From assembly GCA_000504425.1 (NCBI GenBank), contig KI632513.1:2506119-2570118 (forward strand): a stretch of DNA of 64,000 nt, in the 5' to 3' direction. Positions 27,049 to 36,386 of this stretch are shown piece by piece. This DNA comes from Rhodopseudomonas palustris JSC-3b (GTDB lineage Bacteria; Pseudomonadota; Alphaproteobacteria; Rhizobiales; Xanthobacteraceae). A model generated the notes under the pieces. It made no database searches and had not been told where the DNA came from. It was given only the letters and a program-made list of their open reading frames with translations. Numbering within the stretch: the stretch's first letter is position 1; each line of letters opens with the position of its first letter. Both the position numbers and the translations under genes were made by a program.

Positions 27049-27954
27049 TTACCGCGGCGTCAGGAAGTAGATCGGCGTCAGCGGCAGGCGCTCGCGCGCG
27101 AGGTCATCCAGCTTCGAGTAGTGCTCGATCCACAGCTCAAGGAGGCGGTCGAGGTCGATCAGGGTGACCTTCCGGCGCTCCTGCATCCGGGCGGCATCAC
27201 GGGCAGCCTTGGTAAAGCCGCCGATGGCGACGAACAGGCCGGCGTCATCCTCGTTGACCAGCGCGAGGAAGGAGCGGAGGCCGCTCTCATCCACGGCCTG
27301 CGAGTTTCGTTTGACCTGCACCTTGATGCGCGGTGGGCGCGTGCCGAGCGGATCGGGATGCGCGACGATGTCGAGGCCGCCGTCGGGGCCGGGCGGAGAC
27401 ACCCAGGAAGGATAGTAGCCCATCGCCTTGAGGAGGTCGGCGACAATCTGTTGGAGGTCGTAGGGATTGATCGCCGACAGATAGGCCCTGATCTCCGTCT
27501 GCGCCTGCTCCTCGGCCTGTTCGAACGTGATCTGGGCCGACTTTTCGGGCACAGACCCGTTTTCGGCCGCCTCGCCCGCGATCTCCTCACCAAGTTCCTC
27601 GGTGGCATCGCGAGCGGCCTTCCACTGACGATACAGTCGAACCGCTTCCTTGTAGAAGGCCTCGGGGTCGGTCAGCGATTGATGGGCCTTGCGCCCCAGC
27701 TCCGTGATCGTCCACGTCCCCTTTTGCTTTACCAGCCATCCCGCCTTCACGCAGTCGACGGTCGCGAACCGAACAATCTTCTCGAACCGGCGGCTGCCGG
27801 AGCCGTATACGCCCGCTTCGTATTCGGTCAGGGTGACCGCGCCCGCCAGTTTCTCCAAGGCGGCGCTTGCAGGAAGCCCGTCGGGCGCCTCGATGAGGAT
27901 CGAGAATAGCTTCCGAAGAAGCTCTCCAGTGCGCTTGCGCGTGATCTCAGCCAT
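27049..27954 (-). CDS. mrr: Mrr-like restriction endonuclease
   Basis: A 301-aa type IV-style restriction enzyme. The ATG at 27954 follows GGGGAGTGGGG; a GTG at 27960 is an alternative. The N-terminal half (about 1-110) is a winged-helix Mrr_N-like domain. The C-terminal catalytic domain shows the PD-(D/E)xK signature D195...Q213-V-K215 (GPDGGLDIVAHPDP, then IKVQVKRN). These enzymes cut methylated or otherwise modified DNA. It sits downstream of hsdM on the same strand, 52 nt apart. A broken second copy of its C terminus lies at 24490-24600. The exact modification recognised is not predictable. Confidence 0.85.
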   Translation of the reverse strand: MAEITRKRTGELLRKLFSILIEAPDGLPASAALEKLAGAVTLTEYEAGVYGSGSRRFEKIVRFATVDCVKAGWLVKQKGTWTITELGRKAHQSLTDPEAFYKEAVRLYRQWKAARDATEELGEEIAGEAAENGSVPEKSAQITFEQAEEQAQTEIRAYLSAINPYDLQQIVADLLKAMGYYPSWVSPPGPDGGLDIVAHPDPLGTRPPRIKVQVKRNSQAVDESGLRSFLALVNEDDAGLFVAIGGFTKAARDAARMQERRKVTLIDLDRLLELWIEHYSKLDDLARERLPLTPIYFLTPR

Positions 27955-28006
27955 CCCCACTCCCCCAAATAGACACTGTCGAAAACCGGCCTCGGCGGAT
28001 GCTCCT

Positions 28007-29461
28007 CTACGTCTGACTTTCCCCCAGCGCCTTCGCCACGTTCCGGAAGCGCTCCAGCGCGGTCTCCAGGCTCTCGACGATCTCGGCGGCGACTTCGTCA
28101 GGCGGTGGCAGTAGGTCGGGGTCGTCGAGGGCGTCGTCCTTGAGCCAGAAGATGTCGAGGTTGACCTTGTCGCGCGCCAGCAGCGTGTCGAGCGGGTAGC
28201 GCCGAAACTTCTCAGTCTCGACGCGCTCAGCGCGGTGGCCGGACCGATAGCAAGCGACGAAGTCGTCGAGGTCGACGCGAACCATCGGGCGCTCTTTCAG
28301 GGTGAAGCGCTGGTTGGTCCGCAGGTCGTAAATCCATAGCTCCTTGGTCGAGGCAGCCTCCGACGGCGGCTTCTTGTCGAAGAACAGCACGTTGGCCTTG
28401 ACGCCCTGCTTGTAGAAAATGCCGGTCGGCAGCCGCAGCAGGGTGTGGAAGTCGAAGTTTTGCAGCAGCCGGCGTCGGATGGTTTCGCCGGCGCCGCCCT
28501 CGAACAGCACGTTGTCGGGCAGCACCACCGCCGCCTCGCCGTTCGGCGCCAGCACCGTCATGATGTGCTGGAGGAAGTTGAGCTGCTTGTTCGACGTGGT
28601 GACGAAAAAATCTTGGCGGTCGTAGTCCTCGCGCTCAGAGTCGATCTCGCCGTCGTCGCGGACGATGCGGTAGCTCTGCTTCTTGCCGAACGGCGGATTG
28701 GTCAGCACCACGTCGAAGGTCTTGCCGCCGGCGCCGAGCAGCGCGTCCTTTTGCTCGACGATGGAGTCCACGCCGGTGATGCCGTGCAGATACAGGTTCA
28801 TCGCCGCGAGCCGGACCACCTCGGGGACGATGTCGACGCCGGAAAATTTGTTCTTCAGCTCGGAATAGACCCGACGGTCGCGTGCCTTCGGGTGCTGCTT
28901 CATGTGCTCCCACGCCGCGAGCAGGAAACCGGCGGTGCCGCAGGCCGGGTCATGAATGGTCTGGTGCGGTTTCGGATCAACCACCGTGACCATCGCCTCG
29001 ATCACCGGCCGCGGCGTGAAGTATTGGCCCGCGCCGGACTTGACGTCCTCGGCGTTACGAGCGAGCAGCCCTTCATAGATGCTGCCCTTCACATCGACCG
29101 GCAGGGCCAACCATGTCTCGCCGTCGATCAGGCCGACCAGGCGCTTGAGCTTGGCCGGGTCCTGGATTTCGTTCTGCGCCTTTAGGAAGATCGCGCCGAT
29201 GATGCCCGGCTGCTTCGAGAGCTTTTCGAGCAACTTGCCGTAGGTCACGCCCAGCGCCTCGCCGGACAGTTCCTTGATGTCGGCCCAGCGCGCACCGTCG
29301 GGCAGCATCGATGCCTCGCCGATCTGCTCCACGCGCTCCTCGTCCATCTTGAGGAACAACAGGTAGGAAATCTGGCTGATATAGGCTTGGTACGACACGC
29401 CCTGGTCGCGCAGCACATGCGCAAAATTCCAGACCTTGGCGACGAGCGATTGCGGGTTCAC
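28007..29461 (-). CDS. hsdM: Type I restriction-modification DNA methyltransferase, HsdM
   Basis: A 484-aa N6-adenine methyltransferase subunit. The SAM motif is DPACGTAGFLL (171-180) and the catalytic motif is NPPFGK (255-260). The N terminus has the HsdM helical domain (ISYLLFLKMDEER). It works with HsdS to methylate the recognition site and with HsdR to cleave unmodified DNA. The order hsdR-hsdS-orf-hsdM on the minus strand, with overlaps, indicates one operon. The 40-nt gap after the small gene at 29501-29887 is short. Its length is normal for the family. Confidence 0.95.
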   Translation of the reverse strand: MNPQSLVAKVWNFAHVLRDQGVSYQAYISQISYLLFLKMDEERVEQIGEASMLPDGARWADIKELSGEALGVTYGKLLEKLSKQPGIIGAIFLKAQNEIQDPAKLKRLVGLIDGETWLALPVDVKGSIYEGLLARNAEDVKSGAGQYFTPRPVIEAMVTVVDPKPHQTIHDPACGTAGFLLAAWEHMKQHPKARDRRVYSELKNKFSGVDIVPEVVRLAAMNLYLHGITGVDSIVEQKDALLGAGGKTFDVVLTNPPFGKKQSYRIVRDDGEIDSEREDYDRQDFFVTTSNKQLNFLQHIMTVLAPNGEAAVVLPDNVLFEGGAGETIRRRLLQNFDFHTLLRLPTGIFYKQGVKANVLFFDKKPPSEAASTKELWIYDLRTNQRFTLKERPMVRVDLDDFVACYRSGHRAERVETEKFRRYPLDTLLARDKVNLDIFWLKDDALDDPDLLPPPDEVAAEIVESLETALERFRNVAKALGESQT

Positions 29462-29500
29462 GGCGGACTTTCATCGAGAGGCGCGGATGCGCACGGGTGA

Positions 29501-29887
29501 TCACGATTTTCCGGGCGGGCAGTCCGGAAGATGGATTTCGTATTCGTAAGCGTGGCGCGGCAAATCAGGCGCGCCGCGTGGCGGCAACTTGCTCTCGTCG
29601 AAATAGATCACGGTCCAGTCCGGCAGCGCGCGCTTGACCCTGCGGGCGATGTACAGGCCGAAGGCGGCGTGCGCGGCGCCGTCGAACGGCGGCAAGTCGT
29701 CGCCACCTCGATCGGAGGCTTCGTACCATTCCTGCCAGCCCAGCAGCATGCGGTGGATGTCGAACGGCACCGGCAGGTCTTCGGCGGAGATCGAGCGGCC
29801 CTCCTTGTCCCAGACGCCCTCGGCCGCATAGTCGCACATGATGCGAACCCAGCGGTCAGCGAACGGCGGCGCGCGTTCGTCGGTCAT
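29501..29887 (-). CDS. Small conserved protein between hsdS and hsdM
   Basis: A 128-aa protein. Its start (ATG 29887) overlaps the end of hsdS (29884), so it is translationally coupled and inside the restriction operon. It is acidic and rich in W, F and Y (WVRIMCDYAAEGVWDKEGR, LLGWQEWYEASD, WTVIYFDESKLPP). I know no family for it. A role in assembling or controlling the restriction complex is possible from position only. Confidence 0.6.
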   Translation of the reverse strand: MTDERAPPFADRWVRIMCDYAAEGVWDKEGRSISAEDLPVPFDIHRMLLGWQEWYEASDRGGDDLPPFDGAAHAAFGLYIARRVKRALPDWTVIYFDESKLPPRGAPDLPRHAYEYEIHLPDCPPGKS

Positions 29888-31434
29888 TTCGCGCGCGTCC
29901 TTGCGCCACGTCCGCGCCGAGCCTCCGGGGCCGGCGCCGAAAGCCGCGCCAGCAGCGCGCTGGCCGGCTCGTCGGCGGGATCTTGAGGGACCAGACGCCC
30001 CTCGAAGGCAGCTTTCAGGATCGACTGCTTCAGCCGCGCGGCGTCAGCGGCCTCCGCGTCGAGTACGGATAGCGTGTCGGCACTCGCAGAAAGCGCTTTC
30101 GAAATACGGCGGAGAATTTCGTCAGTCTCGGCGGGAGGCGGAATGGGAATGGGCAATGTGAACAGATCAGATGCATATATTGCCGCTACGCTAGTCGTCG
30201 CTTTCTTGATCATCTCCAACCGTTCCAAGAACGGAGGCGAGACCAAGGCTACCGCGAGCCACTGATTTGTCGAACGATCAATAGAACGGATCCGCATCAA
30301 ATTGTTATTGAAAATCGTGCCGGGAGCAGGATGATTCACAATCCCCGTTTTGCCGACTAATTCTTTGCTGTTGCGCGTGTTAAACAACACGTCGCCATCC
30401 ATGATGGCATACTTGCTTGTCTCTTCAGCGTCCGCATCCACATAGACCAAGTTCGATAGATCAACTTTCCCTTCGACGGAAATATTTTGCATCTTGATGT
30501 AGGGACACCCAACGGGTTCTGGCCTTTGGGATGCTGCCCCTCGATCCAGGCCGATCAAGGTGTCGATAGCGATATCGTCAATCGTCCCCCACGCCCATCC
30601 CTCGGGCAATTGGGGCAGGGTTGTAATGTCGAGAACGATGGCACTCGCGTCATTACGCTTGCCGCGCCTCTTTCCGGTTGAAGCAATGGAACGCTTCATC
30701 TTGATGCGGGCCAAGAGATCGTGACCCGATTCTTGTTTCGTACCGACGGTCGGATTCTGAGTGCGCCAATCTTTCGTCAATTCGCCGGTGACCGCGGCTT
30801 TCAGCAGGGCGCGGCGGAAGGTGTCCAGCCCGTCGCGCGCCGCCGCCAATGCCGTCTCGCCCTCATCGATTTCGGCGAACAGCGCATCGATCCGCGCCAC
30901 GATGCGGCGTTGCTCGGCGAAGGGCGCGATGGGAATTTTAAAGCGTTCAAGAGCGGACGCGTCGATGCTGTCGACGGTCGTCCCGTCCTTCGAACAATCG
31001 TGCAGCACCCGAGTCGCCGCCAGGTTGAGATATCGCGCTACGTAGTCCGCACTGATCCCGCTGCGGGGCGTGAGCGCCCTCAAATCCTGATTCAAGGTGA
31101 CGGTTCGGTCGGTGACCGCGACGGGAAAGGAATGCTTCAGAATGCCAGACCGCATCACCATTAGGACAGACCGTTCGGGCACGTACTTCGTCGACGATCC
31201 TTCGACGGCTGCTTCGGTGATGCGATCTTCCGTTTCGCCGATAACCGCGACCTTCATGTCCTTCGGGGAAACCCACGGCACAGTGCCGTCAGTCCAGAAG
31301 GCTGAATTCGCCTTTGAAGGCGTCCCACCCCCCGTCCATGTGCCGAGCGCTCCGAGCGTCGTCCAACACCAGCCCTCAGGCAAACGCCAAGACCCTCCGG
31401 CCTCAGGCCCCGCCAACGCTACGCCCCCCGCCAT
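29884..31434 (-). CDS. hsdS: Type I restriction-modification specificity subunit, HsdS
   Basis: A 516-aa DNA-recognition subunit with two target-recognition domains. TRD1 (about 15-190) starts with LPEGWCWTTLGALGTWTGGG. It is followed by the conserved helix FAEQRRIVARIDALFAEIDE. TRD2 (about 260-430) starts LPEGWAWGTIDDIAIDTL, followed by PAETDEILRRISKALSASAD. Each recognises half of a bipartite site that cannot be predicted from here. The TRD2 DNA (about 30100-30700) is AT-richer than its surroundings, as expected for exchanged TRDs. It overlaps both hsdR and the 128-aa gene by 1-4 nt. Confidence 0.94.
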   Translation of the reverse strand: MAGGVALAGPEAGGSWRLPEGWCWTTLGALGTWTGGGTPSKANSAFWTDGTVPWVSPKDMKVAVIGETEDRITEAAVEGSSTKYVPERSVLMVMRSGILKHSFPVAVTDRTVTLNQDLRALTPRSGISADYVARYLNLAATRVLHDCSKDGTTVDSIDASALERFKIPIAPFAEQRRIVARIDALFAEIDEGETALAAARDGLDTFRRALLKAAVTGELTKDWRTQNPTVGTKQESGHDLLARIKMKRSIASTGKRRGKRNDASAIVLDITTLPQLPEGWAWGTIDDIAIDTLIGLDRGAASQRPEPVGCPYIKMQNISVEGKVDLSNLVYVDADAEETSKYAIMDGDVLFNTRNSKELVGKTGIVNHPAPGTIFNNNLMRIRSIDRSTNQWLAVALVSPPFLERLEMIKKATTSVAAIYASDLFTLPIPIPPPAETDEILRRISKALSASADTLSVLDAEAADAARLKQSILKAAFEGRLVPQDPADEPASALLARLSAPAPEARRGRGARTRAK

Positions 31435-34172
31435 TACGCCACCAACACCCCGTTCAACTCATCCAGCAGCGCCGGCAGCCTTGCGCCGAACAGTGCACGC
31501 GCCTTGACGATGCCGCCGCGCGCGGAAAACTCCGGCGCGTCCATCATGTCTTCGGGCCGGATTTCGATGTTGACGCCGATATGGTCGCGGATCGCCGTCA
31601 GCCAGGCCCGTTGCTCGTCCGAATAGGTCCGCCCCGCCTTTTCCTCGCGGCCGAGCCAGAGGTTGAATCGGCCGGCGACCACCGAGGGCAAGGAGTCCAG
31701 CGACTCACTCTCACCGATGGCGTAGCGCACCAGCATGACGATGTCAGCCAGTGTGCCGGCGGGGTTGCCGCGGACCTTCTCGGCCGACAGGCGCTTGTAG
31801 GCGCGCCAGATGTCGACCGGCTCCAGCAGCCACGGCGGGCGCCTCAGCGCCTCGCGGAGGTCGTCCACGGCGTCGTAGGTCAGCCGGCGCTGTGCGTAGG
31901 GCTGCCGGTAGAGGATTTGCAGGGCGACCAGCTCGTCACGGCGCTCGTCGAGGAAGCGTTTGAACCGGTCGACGGTGTCGGCCGCCTTGTTCGCGTCCCA
32001 GCCGGACGACACGACGGCGTCAATGGAGATGGTGTCGATCCGGATGTCGGCCGCAGCCTTCACATCCTTCAGCAGCCGACGTAGCGCCGGATCGTCGAAC
32101 AGCGCGGCGGCGCCTTCCTTGGCGGCGTCCTTGGCCTTGGTCTGCTCCGCCGCCGGCGCGTCGGCCGGCACCCGGCCGGCGAGCACGTCCGGGTCGATGG
32201 CATCCAGCAGGCGGGAGGCGAGACCCGCGAGATCGACGCCACCCGACGCCTTGACGATGGCGGCGCGGTCCTTGTCGCCGATCCGGCGGTCGAGAGCCGC
32301 CAGGCGTGCCGCCAGCGTTGCAAAGGCGTCGTCGTCGCGCCGCCCCGCCGCGATCTCGTCGATAAGCTTGTCAAAACCGATTTTGCGGTCGCGCTCCAGC
32401 GGCTGCGATACCGTCTTGAGGCTTTCGGAGACGCCGACGGCGTCGATCAGCACGAACCGGGTCTTGGCTTCGGCGTCAGGGGTGACCTCGCGCAGCTTCT
32501 CGGGCGAGATGGTGCGAGCACCCCGCCCCTTCATCTGCTCGAAGTACAGCTCGGACCGCACGTCGCGCAGGAAGATCAGCACCTCCAGCGGCTTCACGTC
32601 GGTGCCGGTCGCGATCATGTCAACGGTGACGGCGATACGCGGATTGTAGTCGTTGCGGAACGACCGGATCAGGCCCTCGGGGTCGGCGCCATCGGTCTTA
32701 TACGTGATCTTCTTGGCAAAATCGTTACCCTTGCCGAACACCTCGCGGACGATCAGCGTGATCTCCTCGGCGTGATGGTCGTCCTTGGCGAAGATCAGCG
32801 TCTTCGGCACCTCGCTGCGGCCGGGAAACAGCTCGGTGAACAGCGTGTCGCGGTAGGTCTCCAGCACGGTGCGAATCTGGTTCGGCACCAGCACGGTCCG
32901 GTCGATCTGGTCGGGGGTGTAGGAGAAATCCTCGGACAAGGTTTCGTAGCGCTCGGCGCGAGTGCGCTTGTCGCGCACCGGCAGATCGTAGCCGGCCTTC
33001 ACGGTGGAGCCTCGTTCGCCGATCTCGGTCCTGATCCGGAACACTTCGAATCCGACATTGACGCCGTCCACGACCGACCGCTCGTAGGGATATTGCGCCA
33101 CCAGGTTGCGGCCGAAGAAGCCGAGGGTGTGCAGCGATGGCGTCGCTGTCAGGCCGACGGTGAAGGCGTCGAAATAGTCCAGCACCTGGCGCCAAGTGCC
33201 GTAGATCGAGCGGTGACATTCGTCGGTGATGACGAGGTCGAAGGTCTCGATCGGGATGGCGGAATTGTAGGTGACTAGGCGCTCGGTGTCGGCCCGCGCG
33301 GCCTCGAACGCCGATCCTTCCTCGTCCTCCTCGGACAGCTCTTTGCCGGTCAGTACCGAATAGACCCGCTGGATCGTCGCGACGACGATCTGGGCATCCT
33401 TGTCGAGGCCGGCCGGGCCGAGCTTCTGGACATTGTAGATTTCGGAGAACGACCGGCCGGTCCCCGGCGGGCGGTAGGCCAGATACTCGTCGCGCGTCTG
33501 CCGGACGAGGTTGGCGCGGTCGGCGAGGAACAGGATGCGCTTGAAGCCGGCATGCGCCAGCAGCCGGTAGCTCAACGTGCAGGCGGTGAAGGTCTTGCCG
33601 GCGCCGGTCGCCATCTGCACCAGGGCGCGCGGTTGGTTTTCGGCCATCGACTTTTCGAGGGCGGCGACGGCGTCGATCTGGCAGGCGCGCAGCCCGTCGG
33701 TGACCACCGCCGGGAGCGTCTGGAGCCGGCCGCGCAGCGTCGCCGGCTCCTTCAGCCACCGCTCCAGCGTCTCCGGACGGTGGAAGGTGAAGACCCGGCG
33801 GGAGGCCGGCGCCGGGTCGGCATGATCCCGAAACAGCGTTTCGGTGGCCGACGCCACGTATTCGAAGCGGACCTGGCCTTCCTCGCGGACCAGGTGCCGC
33901 GGCAGATCGGCGATATAGCGCTCGGCCTGCTCGGCGAACCCGGACAGGGTGGTTCCGCCGGCCTTGGCCTCGATCACGCCGCACAGCCGGCGGCCGACGA
34001 ACAGCGCGTAGTCGACGGGGCCGGAGGCGGTCTGAAATTCGCGGACCGCCACGCCAGGACCGGCCCCAAGATTCATGTCCTCGCGCGACTGCACCAGCCA
34101 CCCACACCCGACCAGCCGCCGGTCGATCGACGACCGGGCCTTATCCTCGGGGTGGAAGGCAGTTTCGCTCAT
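31434..34172 (-). CDS. hsdR: Type I restriction endonuclease subunit, HsdR
   Basis: A 912-aa nuclease-motor subunit. The N-terminal PD-(D/E)xK nuclease has D54...E68-A-K70 (DYALFVGRRLCGVIEAKAGG). The SF2 helicase has Walker A MATGAGKTF (near 187), the DECH box (near 316) and the later motif VGLTATP. A C-terminal EcoEI-type coupling domain follows, so the system resembles type IB (EcoAI/EcoEI). It translocates DNA and cuts far from the unmethylated site. It is the first gene of the hsd operon and overlaps hsdS by 1 nt. The end matches a decayed hsdR piece at 24613-24690. Confidence 0.95.
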   Translation of the reverse strand: MSETAFHPEDKARSSIDRRLVGCGWLVQSREDMNLGAGPGVAVREFQTASGPVDYALFVGRRLCGVIEAKAGGTTLSGFAEQAERYIADLPRHLVREEGQVRFEYVASATETLFRDHADPAPASRRVFTFHRPETLERWLKEPATLRGRLQTLPAVVTDGLRACQIDAVAALEKSMAENQPRALVQMATGAGKTFTACTLSYRLLAHAGFKRILFLADRANLVRQTRDEYLAYRPPGTGRSFSEIYNVQKLGPAGLDKDAQIVVATIQRVYSVLTGKELSEEDEEGSAFEAARADTERLVTYNSAIPIETFDLVITDECHRSIYGTWRQVLDYFDAFTVGLTATPSLHTLGFFGRNLVAQYPYERSVVDGVNVGFEVFRIRTEIGERGSTVKAGYDLPVRDKRTRAERYETLSEDFSYTPDQIDRTVLVPNQIRTVLETYRDTLFTELFPGRSEVPKTLIFAKDDHHAEEITLIVREVFGKGNDFAKKITYKTDGADPEGLIRSFRNDYNPRIAVTVDMIATGTDVKPLEVLIFLRDVRSELYFEQMKGRGARTISPEKLREVTPDAEAKTRFVLIDAVGVSESLKTVSQPLERDRKIGFDKLIDEIAAGRRDDDAFATLAARLAALDRRIGDKDRAAIVKASGGVDLAGLASRLLDAIDPDVLAGRVPADAPAAEQTKAKDAAKEGAAALFDDPALRRLLKDVKAAADIRIDTISIDAVVSSGWDANKAADTVDRFKRFLDERRDELVALQILYRQPYAQRRLTYDAVDDLREALRRPPWLLEPVDIWRAYKRLSAEKVRGNPAGTLADIVMLVRYAIGESESLDSLPSVVAGRFNLWLGREEKAGRTYSDEQRAWLTAIRDHIGVNIEIRPEDMMDAPEFSARGGIVKARALFGARLPALLDELNGVLVA

Positions 34173-34308
34173 ACCCGAGCTGTAGTCGAACTCAGGTGCC
34201 CTCGGAAGTAGAATTCCGTCTCAGCCGGCGCGCCGACCAGCCGCAGGTACTTTGGTGTCGCCGCAGCCAATTGGATTGCGCGTCGCGCCTACGGTGGGGT
34301 GGTGTCCG

Positions 34309-36084
34309 TCAAGACAGGCGGGGCGGAGGAATCGGAATGCCCCAGAGGTCTGTCTGCCCCGTCCAGAGTTTCGTCGGCCGCTCCTCCGACCGGCTGCCCA
34401 GAACAGAAGGATCGGCAAGGCGCGAGGCCACGAAGAACAGGCGCCGTGCACCCCAGGCCGCAAGTCGTGGGGTGTGTCGGATCAGCGCCTGTGCCTTATT
34501 CGCTGAACGAATGCGCGACGCGGCCTGATCGGCGCGGCGTGACCAAGCTGCGACATGCCGCGACCGGTCGGCTCGGTGATCGACCTCCAGCCGACTGACG
34601 TTCTGGCGGGCGGCCGTGGCCGCGTACTCGGCAGCCAAGACCTCGCCCTTCTTCTCGTTCAACTGTTCTTCGAGGCGCTGCCGGTTCAGGTTCGCCCGAG
34701 GCCGAAACACCGAATTCATGAGGGACGGCGCGGGCAGCGCGGCAATCTCCTGCCGCACGGTCTCGACCGCCTGTTCAGCCTGCTGGAGGCGCTGCTCGAC
34801 CGTCTCCAGTTTTCGCCGCGCTGCGAGCAGCGCCTTCGGAAGCTCCAACTCGGGCGCCGCCCCCGTCCGCAAGGTCTCGCACTCGATGAGGTCGTCGAGT
34901 TCGCCTATCGCGCGGATTTCGGGGGCCTGGGCCGTTCTCCGTGCCACGGCCAATAGATCCAGCAAAGGACCAAGCCGCGCTGCGCAGCCGACGGCGAGCG
35001 TTACTCGGAGGCGATGTGCGCCAGCGCCTTGGTCAGCGTCGCTTCGTCGATCCTCGACTCCAAATTGTCCAGGCGACGGTTCGTCTCCGCCACGCCGGCC
35101 ACCACCTGCTTCAACAGATCGAACAGAATGGTCATCGGGTCGGGCTGCTGCGGGTCCGTCGTCGAATCCCCGAGGATCGGCGCGAGGTCCGCCGCGAGCT
35201 TCTTCACAGCCCGGTAGGTCGCCTGATGAATTGTCATTTGGGGCTTCGCGTTCTCCTGCATCGAATTTCAACCTCCGTTCGAGTTGGGCTTTCCGCAAGC
35301 CGGTCAGTCGCGCCAAGCTACCTACGACGATGCCGTCGAACGTCTCGACCAGGATGACCCCGGGCTTGTCACCGGCGACGGTTCGGAGCTTCGCCCTGGC
35401 CAAGGCGTCGTCGAACTCCAACCGACTGTGCGATTGCATCAGGGCCTCGGAGACGATGCTCTTCAAGACCGGCAGATCGAGGCCCTCGCGCTTTGTGCGC
35501 TGATGGTCGATCTCGGAAAACCGTTCGGATTCGAGCCTTGCACGGTGGATGCCGGCGCCCTCCAATATGGCCGCAGTATCGTTGTGGCCCGGATCGAGGC
35601 GCAGCGCGGCGAGGACGGCCTGATTGTGCCTTCCCGTTACGATCTGATGGCACCACGCGACCTCGGCGAGCCGGCTGACCTTTTCCTGACGCGCGTAGGA
35701 GTGGCTACTCGACATCACCGCGCCGGAGACCGCGTCGACCTCGCGGACCAGGAAATGAAAATGATCAGCCCACGGCTCCGAGGCGCGGGGCTTGCTATGC
35801 CGCCAGATCACGGCGAGGTCCGGGTCGAAATTGAATTCGGCCCCCAGCATCCGGCAGAGTTCGAGCGCCTGAGCCGAGGTGATCGGCTCTCCGGGATTCA
35901 CAATAAAGTGCCTAACGGCGTATTGGCGGCCGAACCGGAGCGCGTCGCCGCACGCGTCGTCAAGATCGGCCAAGTTGCCCTGTACGAGTGCGACCTCATC
36001 GTTGTCGTCGGCGTTGCTGACATGCCGAATCACCCGCTCCAACGAGCCGCCTCGCGCCGGGATTCTCTTGCTCTTGATGATCAT
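34309..36084 (-). CDS. Relaxase/mobilization nuclease
   Basis: A 591-aa conjugative relaxase. The N-terminal nuclease (about 1-270) has the metal-binding HxH pair in WADHFHFLVREVD (H108, H110), preceded by RHFIVNPGEP. The C-terminal part (about 390-500) is a coiled coil (LLAARRKLETVEQRLQQAEQ, EEQLNEKKGEVLAAEYAATA). The linker (275-362) is Gly/Arg/Asp-rich and reads like a dual-coded stretch: a second ORF with a good ribosome site runs there in another frame. It starts with a 4-nt overlap of mobC (36081-36084). It nicks the element's oriT and pilots the strand to a recipient through a helper system. Confidence 0.82.
   Translation of the reverse strand: MIIKSKRIPARGGSLERVIRHVSNADDNDEVALVQGNLADLDDACGDALRFGRQYAVRHFIVNPGEPITSAQALELCRMLGAEFNFDPDLAVIWRHSKPRASEPWADHFHFLVREVDAVSGAVMSSSHSYARQEKVSRLAEVAWCHQIVTGRHNQAVLAALRLDPGHNDTAAILEGAGIHRARLESERFSEIDHQRTKREGLDLPVLKSIVSEALMQSHSRLEFDDALARAKLRTVAGDKPGVILVETFDGIVVGSLARLTGLRKAQLERRLKFDAGEREAPNDNSSGDLPGCEEARGGPRADPRGFDDGPAAARPDDHSVRSVEAGGGRRGGDEPSPGQFGVEDRRSDADQGAGAHRLRVTLAVGCAARLGPLLDLLAVARRTAQAPEIRAIGELDDLIECETLRTGAAPELELPKALLAARRKLETVEQRLQQAEQAVETVRQEIAALPAPSLMNSVFRPRANLNRQRLEEQLNEKKGEVLAAEYAATAARQNVSRLEVDHRADRSRHVAAWSRRADQAASRIRSANKAQALIRHTPRLAAWGARRLFFVASRLADPSVLGSRSEERPTKLWTGQTDLWGIPIPPPRLS
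35001..35261 (-). CDS. Overlapping MobB-like ORF inside the relaxase linker
   Basis: An 86-aa protein in the +1 frame of the relaxase gene. GGAGG (35272-35276) lies 10 nt before the ATG at 35261. Its residues are well mixed (TIHQATYRAVKKLAADLAPI, TILFDLLKQVVAGVAETNRR, ESRIDEATLTKALAHIAS) and predicted helical. The relaxase frame here is Gly/Arg/Asp low-complexity, as if the small ORF constrained the codons. ColE1 (mbeB/mbeD) and RSF1010 (mobB) also have mobilization genes inside the relaxase gene. I infer a small relaxosome or accessory protein, not shown. Confidence 0.55.
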   Translation of the reverse strand: MQENAKPQMTIHQATYRAVKKLAADLAPILGDSTTDPQQPDPMTILFDLLKQVVAGVAETNRRLDNLESRIDEATLTKALAHIASE

Positions 36085-36386
36085 CGAATTGTCGCCAGAT
36101 GACGCGCGGCCACATCGTTGACTTCCTTCGCCGCGGTCCGAGCGATCGATTTCAGCACCCCGAGATCGGGGTCACGCGCCTCGGCCGCCGCCGACAGGCG
36201 ATTGGCGATCCTCCGCAGCGCGGCGAGGTCTTTCAGCAGCGCGTTCGATGCAACCCGTCCCCCGAGCAACGCGCGCCCGGCACGCCGAAGCATCGACGAG
36301 ACATCGGTCTCGTCTGCGATGGCGGCGTCGACGAACTTTCGCTTCTCGGCGGCGCTGACTCGAATTTTGATGACTTCGGTCTGCAT
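36081..36386 (-). CDS. MobC-like relaxosome accessory protein
   Basis: A 101-aa protein with an N-terminal ribbon-helix-helix (VIKIRVSAAEKRKFVDAA, SSMLRRAGRALLGG), typical of MobC-type proteins that bind near oriT and help melt it for the relaxase. The C-terminal half is helical. It overlaps the relaxase start by 4 nt (ATGA), a strong sign of a mob operon. The region upstream (36387-36980) is the best place for oriT. Confidence 0.75.
   Translation of the reverse strand: MQTEVIKIRVSAAEKRKFVDAAIADETDVSSMLRRAGRALLGGRVASNALLKDLAALRRIANRLSAAAEARDPDLGVLKSIARTAAKEVNDVAARHLATIR

Noticed and set aside
34196-34528. Plus-strand frames at the hsdR-relaxase junction
   Set aside because: They overlap the relaxase C terminus antisense and have no coding signs.
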